Position numbers and translations under genes: made by a program
Source of the DNA: Bacteroides sp.
GTDB taxonomy: Bacteria > Bacteroidota > Bacteroidia > Bacteroidales > Muribaculaceae
NCBI GenBank assembly: GCA_014802265.1
Contig: JAAVCP010000025.1
Span: 1 to 64,000, forward strand
DNA length: 64,000 nt
Direction: 5' to 3'
Part shown: piece after piece, positions 53,084 through 60,910 of the stretch
How the letters are laid out: every line of letters starts with the position of its first letter
Position numbering within the stretch: the stretch's first letter is position 1
The notes under the pieces: model-generated
What the model saw: the letters and a program-made list of their open reading frames with translations, nothing else
What the model was told of the DNA's origin: nothing
Databases searched by the model: none

Positions 53084-53133
53084 CACTCGCAAAAGGGAAA
53101 CTGATGCATAATGCAAGCGAGCATTAAAAACAG

Positions 53134-53204
53134 GGTGCCATGTCCGAGTGGTTAGGTACCGGTCTGCAAAACCGTTCACACCAGTTCGAATCTGGTTGGC
53201 ACCT
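53134..53204 (+). tRNA. tRNA-Cys (anticodon GCA)
   Basis: 71 nt. Acceptor GGTGCCA/TGGCACC; anticodon loop CTGCAAA; T-arm CCAGTTCGAATCTGG; discriminator T. CCA is not encoded. Its leader carries AATGC/GCATT hairpin-like repeats. It is followed within 5 nt by the hairpin of repeat copy D. Confidence 0.92.
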
Positions 53205-53208
53205 CGCA

Positions 53209-53348
53209 GAATAAGGGTATATCAAAATTCAAATTTTGATATACCCTTATTCTTTTATCATAAATTTCCGTATATTGCCAGACCTTATTATATTACATCT
53301 TATGTTCCGGGATTGAACCCACGGGTTCACTTCATTTTTGATACACTC
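53209..53348 (+). repeat. 3'-end repeat element, copy D (also a probable tRNA-Cys terminator)
   Basis: This 140-bp copy lies in the opposite orientation to A-C on the plus strand but in the same orientation relative to its gene. The hairpin (53209-53252, 21-bp perfect arms) is nearest the tRNA 3' end, and the palindrome GAACCC-AC-GGGTTC lies at 53315-53328, followed by TTCATTTTTGATACACTC. The rest of the 52991-53423 gap holds the tRNA and its promoter. Confidence 0.85.
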
Positions 53349-53423
53349 TCAATATTTTAGGAGGTATACTAAACTTGATATCCGGATCGTTATTTAGTAA
53401 ATTTTTAACACTGTAAATTTTAG

Positions 53424-53936
53424 ATGAAGCGGATTTGTTATTTATTAGGTGTGGTTTGCTTGCTGATGAGTTCCTGCACCCATCATAATGACGGACCTCA
53501 ATCCGAGACACGACTTCCTATTGAGGAAATATTTACTCCTGCCGGCATGTGGATTGAGGAGAGTGATGCTGATGCACCCTTCTTTCAAGATATAAGTAGG
53601 AAATTGTTTGTGGTTAATTCGGCAGACGAATTGCCCGATGACAGGCTTGGTTTTTCAGATACTTATAAAAAGGCTGATTTCAAGAATTACACCATGCTTA
53701 TTTATTATCAGTTGCATCGTTGGGAATTTGAGTCATGCCAATATCTTTATCTACGTTTGAACTTGGAGAGGAAATTTAGCTGGACCATCACAATGAAAGT
53801 GGCAGCCGATGAAGATACTTATCCCGGAATGCGCTGCATAAGCCGCTTTGCCATAATGGTCAACAAGATCCCTGACGGTTGGGACGTGACAGCCACCTTT
53901 GGCTTAAGCGATTACAACTGGAGCTGGGAAGAATGA
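53424..53936 (+). CDS. lipoprotein of unknown function
   Basis: 170 residues with a lipoprotein signal (Cys18 in CLLMSSC). The mature part is acidic at first (ESDADAPFFQDISRKL), then forms beta strands (MLIYYQLHRWEFESCQYLYL, WTITMKVAADED). The C-terminus ends SDYNWSWEE. No family was recognised. It is a plus-strand gene convergent with the T9SS-like surface-protein gene, with which it shares the terminator at 53951. Confidence 0.62.
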   Translation: MKRICYLLGVVCLLMSSCTHHNDGPQSETRLPIEEIFTPAGMWIEESDADAPFFQDISRKLFVVNSADELPDDRLGFSDTYKKADFKNYTMLIYYQLHRWEFESCQYLYLRLNLERKFSWTITMKVAADEDTYPGMRCISRFAIMVNKIPDGWDVTATFGLSDYNWSWEE

Positions 53937-53950
53937 TAGCCAAATAGGGA

Positions 53951-53997
53951 GGGTATGTCATAATTGAGTATAATGATTTCTCAATTATGACACACCC
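53951..53997. terminator. bidirectional terminator hairpin
   Basis: GGGTATGTCATAATTGAG (53951-53968) pairs with CTCAATTATGACACACCC (53980-53997), one mismatch, between convergent genes. Its GGGTRTGTCA start recalls the repeat hairpins but the rest differs. Confidence 0.78.
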
Positions 53998-54025
53998 TTT
54001 TAAGATGTGAAGAAAACTTGTAGTT

Positions 54026-56302
54026 TTACTTAATACTAAATTTAGATATGCATTCTGATTGCGGTGTACGACCTTTTACTATATAAATGCCTGAGTTCAG
54101 TTCAGAGGTTGATATGTTTTCACTAAATACGGTTTTGACTTTTACTCCTGTCATATTATATATTTCGATAATTTCTGCGCCATTTATAGTTATACAATTA
54201 TTACCGATAACTATGTTATTGCAAACGGAGGTCACATTTTCAACGCTATTTGAGTCTGCGATATATAATGCAGGAGCAAGAGTTTGACGTTGGATATTAC
54301 CAGCTTTGTCTGTAAGAGTTATACGCAGGTCGTACCACCCTTTATATGGATTTAGATCAATATTCTTTAAATCAGCACAATAGAAATATCCAAATCCGGC
54401 AGGCATAAATAAATTTTCATCGATTGTTACGGGTACTTCTATAAACGTATCGTCTGAAGTTGCCTTACATTCAAGTTTAGCAGAAACTTCGTCGCAGGAA
54501 TACCATTGGCGTGTATAGGTTTTGATTCCATAGTCAATTTGGTCAATAATTGGTGTAAAGTCACCAGCACAAAATTCTATTGTAACATCTTCAATTCTAT
54601 TAAATCGATCTGTAATAAAATCGCCGTCACAAGTCTGTAGCATTTGTAGTGTTGGAGCATATATATCGCCAGAAGTTTCATCAATAATAATTTCAGTCAT
54701 ATTTTCAGCAGGAATTTCTCCATCAATTATAATGTTCCGATTCACGAGGCATTGTTGTATGTTACCGGCTGGATGTATCGTTGAAGTCCATTCATATACT
54801 TCATCAGTTGTGGAGGCTACCCGAGTGCCATTATAGTCGAGTGTACTCTCCATGAAGAGAAGATCTGTCTGTCTTGTCTCTCCAAAACGACCAATATAGA
54901 AGTTTGAGCTGGTTCTTTGTACCCCCTCATTAGTGAGCTGTGAGTTATCAAGAACCGAAAGAATAGGAGTGTTATTTGCAATTATCCCCTTTTTATATTC
55001 CTGCATATAAGAAAATGCAGAGTTGTAGGTGAGTTGTACAAACGGATAATCCTCTGGGATACGTAGAGTAGATGCTTGTGTGTCTTGATGTCCAATATTG
55101 GCATACATTATTTTATTATCATTCTGAAGAACTGGCAGACTGGTGGTACGTGCGAATATTTCTACAACTTCGTCTCCCCAGTAATCGTCATGAACAATTT
55201 CTGTGGTATTGATATCGTTTCGTGATAATCCGAGATAGGCATTGACGGCTCCAGAAATTGACATATCCTCCATGGGGCAGTCCATGTAGACTATGGGATT
55301 CATTTCTTTTGATGTACCCGACATAACTATTTGGACTTTACCTTTACCAACAACTGGCTGGAGATATAAATATGAATTTACATCACCGTTTTTAAACTGC
55401 TCACGTCCAGGAGTAAGAGCAAATTCTTCCTGGTAGGTTATAAATTTGGACGGATCATTATATATGGCAGTTGCATCGAAGTCTTTGCTTGAGCACTTTA
55501 TAAGTAGAAAACCACCCTCGAAGGGGATTAGCCGCACTTGAACGAGGGTATAACGATCACTCAGTTCATTAAAGTAAAAATCAAAACGACGCTCTCCATC
55601 TACACCAGAACTTGCATTTATAAAGTCACCTGAACCTGATAAGGCACTTGATGTCCCCCATTCATCATTTACATAAAATTGGAAGCATAGGATATTATTC
55701 ACATTACCAGGATCAGTTGTTTCGATCCAAGGATCTTGATCTATATATTGTTTAGTAGGGAGTACACAAACTTCACCATTAGGAAGGATAGAATGCATAG
55801 CTACGTGGTGTTTTACATCGGATGCATTGAAGGTTATCTCAGTATCTTTGTCAATGGTAACAAGTTCTTTGAATATTTTTGCCAATCCACCTCCATTTTC
55901 ACTTTTTCGCCAAAGCTCGACAGTAAAATCATAAGTACCTTTAGGGAGTTTGCCGAATACATCACGTGCATCGGGGTCAAACCACTCTTCCGGATAGAAG
56001 CAACCGGCAATTTCACTATTGAGGTATGTCACCATATTCAGATAGTCATATTCATTGGGATCGAAATCCACATGAAAAGCTATATTCACCATTTCGTCTT
56101 CGGCAACTTTCTGCATTGGCATGGAGTTTAAAGACTGTGTTTCCAAAGAAAAAGTTGAATCAGTGTGACGTACGATTTGCGCGTTCTTAGGAGTTATAAC
56201 GCAGCCATTGTTTTTCTCGGATAGTTGGTAATTTCCGATGGCACTTTTACCGGAGAGGGTGATAGTGGCTGCAATAGCCGTTAACAAAAAAATTTTTTTC
56301 AT
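54026..56302 (-). CDS. large secreted protein with type IX-like sorting tail
   Basis: 758 residues. A signal peptide (MKKIFLLTAIAATITLSGKS) is followed by several beta-rich domains of unknown family. The C-terminal 70 residues resemble a type IX sorting domain: IEIYNMTGVKVKTVF, SELNSGIYIVKG and a final strand (ISKFSIK). Export to the cell surface is therefore likely. It is divergent from the two TPR/HTH regulator genes, which suggests they control it. No enzyme motif was seen. Confidence 0.72.
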   Translation of the reverse strand: MKKIFLLTAIAATITLSGKSAIGNYQLSEKNNGCVITPKNAQIVRHTDSTFSLETQSLNSMPMQKVAEDEMVNIAFHVDFDPNEYDYLNMVTYLNSEIAGCFYPEEWFDPDARDVFGKLPKGTYDFTVELWRKSENGGGLAKIFKELVTIDKDTEITFNASDVKHHVAMHSILPNGEVCVLPTKQYIDQDPWIETTDPGNVNNILCFQFYVNDEWGTSSALSGSGDFINASSGVDGERRFDFYFNELSDRYTLVQVRLIPFEGGFLLIKCSSKDFDATAIYNDPSKFITYQEEFALTPGREQFKNGDVNSYLYLQPVVGKGKVQIVMSGTSKEMNPIVYMDCPMEDMSISGAVNAYLGLSRNDINTTEIVHDDYWGDEVVEIFARTTSLPVLQNDNKIMYANIGHQDTQASTLRIPEDYPFVQLTYNSAFSYMQEYKKGIIANNTPILSVLDNSQLTNEGVQRTSSNFYIGRFGETRQTDLLFMESTLDYNGTRVASTTDEVYEWTSTIHPAGNIQQCLVNRNIIIDGEIPAENMTEIIIDETSGDIYAPTLQMLQTCDGDFITDRFNRIEDVTIEFCAGDFTPIIDQIDYGIKTYTRQWYSCDEVSAKLECKATSDDTFIEVPVTIDENLFMPAGFGYFYCADLKNIDLNPYKGWYDLRITLTDKAGNIQRQTLAPALYIADSNSVENVTSVCNNIVIGNNCITINGAEIIEIYNMTGVKVKTVFSENISTSELNSGIYIVKGRTPQSECISKFSIK

Positions 56303-56366
56303 AATGTTATTAAAAGTTTAATATCATACAATCAAATTCCAGAAGCATCTCAGGAATTCGTTGCAG

Positions 56367-56398
56367 CAAAATTACTCACATATAATTCAACTTCCAAC
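56367..56398 (-). promoter_or_regulatory. promoter of the large surface protein
   Basis: On the minus strand GTTG (56395-56398), 20 nt, TAATTTTG (56367-56374). Confidence 0.68.
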
Positions 56399-56555
56399 TT
56401 ATATGCTACTGCCAAATTTATTAAAACTGTAATGCAGTATACTGCAAATTTACATTTCTAAAATAATATATTGATAATTAATATGTTATAATATTTATGA
56501 GAGTATGTTGTTTTGTAAATGCAGTAGTAAAAATGTCATTAATGAGGTTAAAAAA

Positions 56556-56586
56556 TTGGTAAAATCAATTATTAATGGTAACTTTG
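56556..56586 (+). promoter_or_regulatory. promoter of the tandem regulator genes
   Basis: TTGG (56556-56559), 19 nt, TAACTTTG (56579-56586). Divergent from the promoter at 56367; together they fill the 56303-56662 gap, in which no other element was recognised. Confidence 0.7.
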
Positions 56587-56662
56587 AGCGTAGAAACATC
56601 AGTAGTTGAATATTTCTGCCCATAGTAACTCTTTACTGTATTTTTCAAAATAGCTCTTATTT

Positions 56663-58375
56663 ATGACTACATATATTTGTATTCTTGCTGTTATTTTGTT
56701 TGGAGCCGTTAGTAGTGTGATTGCTGCTGACTCTCACGAAATCGGTAAATTCAGACAAATGGCTTTAGATACCCATCTCCCGACATCTGCGCGTCTACGT
56801 TATATCGATTCTCTTTTATCATTGGCATCAAATGATAAAGATCTCGTTGACATTCTTTTGATAAAAGGGGATCTTTGTTTCTCCGATCTACGCCGTGCTG
56901 ATGCGATAGCTCAATATCATAATTTGTTACTCAAGCATTCTGGGGAGTTATCGTTAGATCAGAAATGCCATATCAACAATAATCTGATGATGTTATATCT
57001 GCGTCTGTCAGAATATTCTGCTGTAATTGAATGTGGACAGAAGATTATAAATACCCCAAAACCTGATTCACTGTCATACTATGATGGTTTAGCTTATCTT
57101 AACCTTACTGAACTTTTCATAAAGCTGAATAGATATGAAGATGCTGAAACTTATGTAGAGGCTGCTTTAAGAAATGCTGAAACAGCATCAGACAATATAC
57201 CTATATTACAGAAAAAGGTCATAACGGGTGGAGCGCACTCATATAAGTCAGTCATTGAGAGTAAAAAAAAGAATTATCACCATGCACTCGAAGAACTTTC
57301 CGAGGCTAATAAATATATAATCAATGAAAACAGTGAACTTTGTCTAATTGTTAACCGTGGGCTTATTTATTCATTTCTTGGAGAGAACGACGTGGCTCTA
57401 GACTGTTATCGTGACTTAGTAGAGCGTAATATATACAATTTTAATACAGGAGTAGCTCTAAATAATGCAATAAATCTGTTGGTCAAGTATGGGCAATTTA
57501 ATGAAGCTATAGATTTTTATATGTCTCACGTGCGGATAGCAGAGGTTTTAAACGGTGACATAATGGCGAGTTATCTTCATCAGAATCTATCTGATGCATA
57601 TCTTGGTGTGGGAAAGATCAAGGATGCCTACCGTCATTTGCTACAATCTAAAACACTATCAGATTCAATAAATTCCACCGATCGTAATGTAAAACTATAT
57701 TCACAAATTAATCTTTTTTACGACCATCAGCGCGACAGACTTATAAATAAACGTCACGAAAGAATACAAACACTGATACTAATAATTGTTATACTGCTTA
57801 TTCTGTTAGTTGGAGTAGGTATAATTATAGTGTTTGTATCTCGTAGGAAAATACGTTGCAAGAGGGAAAATGGTTTTATTAAAGAAAAAATAATTTTACT
57901 TGAAAGTAATATTAATAAAGATTTTAAGGCAGTTGATAGCACACTGAATTTACAGCAGAACGAACTGACCTCTTTATCTATGCGATTGGCTCAAACTAAT
58001 GAGGCTTTGAGAAAAATATCTGATTTGACCAATGATTCCAATCTTGATTTAACTGAGCGTGTGCAGAATGTTCGTAGTGAATTGAAAAGTGCCATGCTTG
58101 ATAAGAATTTTTGGGAAACATTCAATTTATATTTCGGAAGTCTTAATAGTAAATTTATTAATCATCTATATGAGTTGCATCCTAATTTGGGTAAAGGTGA
58201 GTACAAACTGTGTGCATTTTTATTAATGAATCTGTCGAACAAAGATATTGCCTCGATTACCGGACGTGCAGTACGTTCCGTTGAATCAGAAAAATATCGT
58301 TTACGCAAAAAGCTCAAGATCAATGAACCCACAGAGGCCTATTTGAGACGTATTGCAAGAGAGGCAGAAGAATAA
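56663..58375 (+). CDS. TPR / membrane / LuxR-like HTH regulator (first of two)
   Basis: 570 residues. A signal-like N-terminal hydrophobic segment is followed by TPR-type helical pairs (for example YLNLTELFIKLNRYEDAETY and YLHQNLSDAYLGVGKIKDAY), one membrane helix (about 370-393, LILIIVILLILLVGVGIIIV), a coiled linker, and a C-terminal HTH: LSNKDIASITGRAVRSVESE, then KYRLRKKLKI. The TPR part would sense a periplasmic signal and the HTH would bind DNA across the membrane, as in other Bacteroidetes sensors of this layout. Confidence 0.8.
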   Translation: MTTYICILAVILFGAVSSVIAADSHEIGKFRQMALDTHLPTSARLRYIDSLLSLASNDKDLVDILLIKGDLCFSDLRRADAIAQYHNLLLKHSGELSLDQKCHINNNLMMLYLRLSEYSAVIECGQKIINTPKPDSLSYYDGLAYLNLTELFIKLNRYEDAETYVEAALRNAETASDNIPILQKKVITGGAHSYKSVIESKKKNYHHALEELSEANKYIINENSELCLIVNRGLIYSFLGENDVALDCYRDLVERNIYNFNTGVALNNAINLLVKYGQFNEAIDFYMSHVRIAEVLNGDIMASYLHQNLSDAYLGVGKIKDAYRHLLQSKTLSDSINSTDRNVKLYSQINLFYDHQRDRLINKRHERIQTLILIIVILLILLVGVGIIIVFVSRRKIRCKRENGFIKEKIILLESNINKDFKAVDSTLNLQQNELTSLSMRLAQTNEALRKISDLTNDSNLDLTERVQNVRSELKSAMLDKNFWETFNLYFGSLNSKFINHLYELHPNLGKGEYKLCAFLLMNLSNKDIASITGRAVRSVESEKYRLRKKLKINEPTEAYLRRIAREAEE

Positions 58376-58382
58376 TAGCATA

Positions 58383-60128
58383 ATGTTTATGAAGATTACA
58401 GTTATAATTATCAAAATATGGACTATTTTAGCCTTTATTTGTCTTATGACATATATTTGTTCCGTAGGACACGTGGCAGTTGCATCAATCGTGGTTAGTG
58501 CAGAAGATATGGTTGCCAATAATTATAATGCTATTGGCGAACTTAACTATGCAGATTCCTTAATGAATAAATTTCGTAAACATATTGGTAATAAAGCAGA
58601 TATGTTTTATCTCATTGATATGTTTGAAAAATATGGTTTGAACAAGAAAGTGTATGAAGTTTGTAATATTATTCTTGATAGTCAGTTTAAGTTAGATGAT
58701 TATGAATTTTGTAAGGTTCTATATGGAGTGTGTCGCGGTGCTTATGTATTAGGTGATTTTTATCAGGCGTTTAAGAATTCCGAAGCACTTTTGAATCATG
58801 ACAAAGCAGATAGTTTAGAATATTTTAATGTAGAAGCCAGGATAATCAGTGCAAAGGTTATGATTCAGTATGGTCTTTATGATAAAGTGAGCAATATTAT
58901 TAACGATGGCTTTACAGAGCTTGAGAGAGTACGAAACGTTATTCCGATTGATACGTATTATTCTCTTAAGTCCCAACTTTATATTACGCGTGCGTTAATG
59001 TTTTTAAATCAACGTAAGCTGCAGGAAGCCTTAGTTGAAATTTCAAAATCTGTAGCAATTCCCAAAAAAGATGTGGTAGCATTAAATGCTTTTCAAATAG
59101 AAAAAGCTGAGATATTAAGTAAAACTGGAAAGGGAGAAGAGGCTGAGGCAATACTTACAACAATTCTCTCGTATCCGCTTCCCCATTATAACAGTGGCGT
59201 AGCGTTGAGTGATTATATGCTTCTGTTAATATCCGCAAAACGATATGAAGAGGCAATTGATATTTACAATAATCTTGGTTATCTGGAGAAATTTATATAT
59301 GACGATACAGCTTATGCGCGATTATATGAGTCACTCTCTGAGGCTTATATGAACATCGGTGAGCCTGATTTAGCTTTTATTAAGCTTTCAAATAGTAAGA
59401 ATAGGGCTGATTCAATAGTGGCAAATGATAATAGTCTTCTTGTAAATTCGTTTGTCGGTCGATTAGGGAGGAGCCAACGTAGTGATTTTTTTGAAGAGGA
59501 TGAATTTTCATCTGTGTCACGTTCCAAGATCAATTTAATCATTATCCTCTCAGGATTACTTATTTTGGGTATAATTGCATTGGTAGTTTTGTTTTATAGA
59601 TTATATGGGCAAAAGTTACAAACTGTAAAAACGATAGAAAAGTTGGAAAATTATGAGGCAATACGCCAAAAGAAAGAACAGACTTCTCAGAATACTATTG
59701 AAGATCAGCAACAAGAGTTGTCTATATTATCGTTGCAATTGGCACATATTAATGAAAAAATGACTAAGGCACTTACTGATTTGAATTCCGATCATATAAG
59801 TGATGCTGATAAACTTATTAATCTGCGTTCCACATTGTCTTCAATTGATATCGACAAAGGAATTTGGGATCTGTTTTCAATACACTTTAACCGTATCAAT
59901 AAATCGTTTTTTGAAACTCTCCTTACTGAACATCCCAATCTTACAAAAGGTGAATTACGATTATGTGCACTTATTTGGATGAATTTATCTACTAAGGAAA
60001 TAGCAATGGTTACTAATAGATCTGTACGTACGGTTGAGTCTATGAAATATCGTCTGCACAAGAAACTCAATATCTCAGAATCAACCGAAAGTTATCTACG
60101 TAAATTTCAGACTGACTCCGAGAATTAA
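58383..60128 (+). CDS. TPR / membrane / LuxR-like HTH regulator (second of two)
   Basis: 581 residues from the ATG at 58383, 7 nt after the previous stop; the longer frame from 58353 overlaps the first gene. It has the same layout as its neighbour: N-terminal membrane segment, TPR-like pairs, membrane helix (INLIIILSGLLILGIIALVV), and the HTH LSTKEIAMVTNRSVRTVESM with YRLHKKL. The two proteins are clear paralogues with strongest similarity in the HTH (HPNL.KGE..LCA..L.NLS.K.IA), so they arose by tandem duplication and then diverged in the sensor half. Confidence 0.8.
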   Translation: MFMKITVIIIKIWTILAFICLMTYICSVGHVAVASIVVSAEDMVANNYNAIGELNYADSLMNKFRKHIGNKADMFYLIDMFEKYGLNKKVYEVCNIILDSQFKLDDYEFCKVLYGVCRGAYVLGDFYQAFKNSEALLNHDKADSLEYFNVEARIISAKVMIQYGLYDKVSNIINDGFTELERVRNVIPIDTYYSLKSQLYITRALMFLNQRKLQEALVEISKSVAIPKKDVVALNAFQIEKAEILSKTGKGEEAEAILTTILSYPLPHYNSGVALSDYMLLLISAKRYEEAIDIYNNLGYLEKFIYDDTAYARLYESLSEAYMNIGEPDLAFIKLSNSKNRADSIVANDNSLLVNSFVGRLGRSQRSDFFEEDEFSSVSRSKINLIIILSGLLILGIIALVVLFYRLYGQKLQTVKTIEKLENYEAIRQKKEQTSQNTIEDQQQELSILSLQLAHINEKMTKALTDLNSDHISDADKLINLRSTLSSIDIDKGIWDLFSIHFNRINKSFFETLLTEHPNLTKGELRLCALIWMNLSTKEIAMVTNRSVRTVESMKYRLHKKLNISESTESYLRKFQTDSEN

Positions 60129-60296
60129 CATTCTACTACCAATGAGTATGAATAAGAAAATCCAAGATAAAAATTTTTATAATTAACCGTAATTTTATAA
60201 AAAATCGAGGTGATTATATATAAAGATGGTTTATGATTGGTGAGGAGGTGAAGCGCACGTTAGAGGTCTTTTTCAAATATTAATTATAAAAGAATA

Positions 60297-60323
60297 CCTG
60301 AGGTGGTGGATTTTCACCTCAGG
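60297..60323 (-). terminator. hairpin downstream of the heavy-metal-domain gene
   Basis: CCTGAGGTG (60297-60305) pairs with CACCTCAGG (60315-60323). It lies 33 nt past the stop; the run of T's on the minus strand is weak. Confidence 0.6.
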
Positions 60324-60355
60324 CGTATCATAGGTATATGTAGTTGTAAGAATCG

Positions 60356-60793
60356 TTATTTCTTTGTTTTGCAGCACTCAGACGTGTTGTCGTTGCTCTT
60401 TGATTTATCTTTACAGTCAGATTCTTTCTTGCAGTCAGACTTGTCTTTACATTCCGATTTATTCTTGCAGCATTCAGATTTACCCTGAGCAGGGGAAGCG
60501 GCTGCGTCTCCCTCTTCTATCTTAGTAACCTGATAATTTAGTTTGCCGAAGGCTTCCTCAAGATTTGTCTCCGTAGTCTTGTCAGCATCGTATGTTACGG
60601 TTACTCGCTGATGCTCAAGGTCAGTCTCAATTTTCTTGACTCCTTTTTCAAAACGCAGATTGCCCTTGATACGGTTCTCGCAATTCTGACATGACATGGG
60701 GGGAGTGGTGGTCACCACATATTCTTTGATGTCTTTGGCATACAAAGACAAACAGCCTGTAACAAGAAGGAAAGATAAAAATATATTTCTCAT
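60356..60793 (-). CDS. heavy-metal-associated (HMA) domain protein with cysteine-rich tail
   Basis: 145 residues. A signal-like N-terminus (LSFLLVTGCLSLYAK) is followed by an HMA fold at about 22-92 with the metal site MSCQNC (Cys35, Cys38). The tail from 105 to 145 is Lys/Ser/Asp-rich with seven more cysteines (108, 109, 115, 121, 127, 140, 141), a metallothionein-like run. It would bind copper or another soft metal in the periplasm. It follows the TonB-dependent receptor gene on the same strand by 117 nt and is likely part of the same unit. Confidence 0.78.
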   Translation of the reverse strand: MRNIFLSFLLVTGCLSLYAKDIKEYVVTTTPPMSCQNCENRIKGNLRFEKGVKKIETDLEHQRVTVTYDADKTTETNLEEAFGKLNYQVTKIEEGDAAASPAQGKSECCKNKSECKDKSDCKKESDCKDKSKSNDNTSECCKTKK

Positions 60794-60910
60794 TATTATG
60801 ATTATAATGGGGTTGAAATTGTTCTCTCAGGTAAAATTTAAAAATAATTACCTCTTTAATAGATTAACGTATTAATCATTAAAATCTTATATTTCCTGCA
60901 TAATAAAAAA

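Noticed and set aside
53951..53997. Hairpin considered as a fifth copy of the repeat family
   Set aside because: Only the GGGTRTGTCA start is similar; the GTGAACCC palindrome and the shared middle are missing, so it was listed as a terminator.
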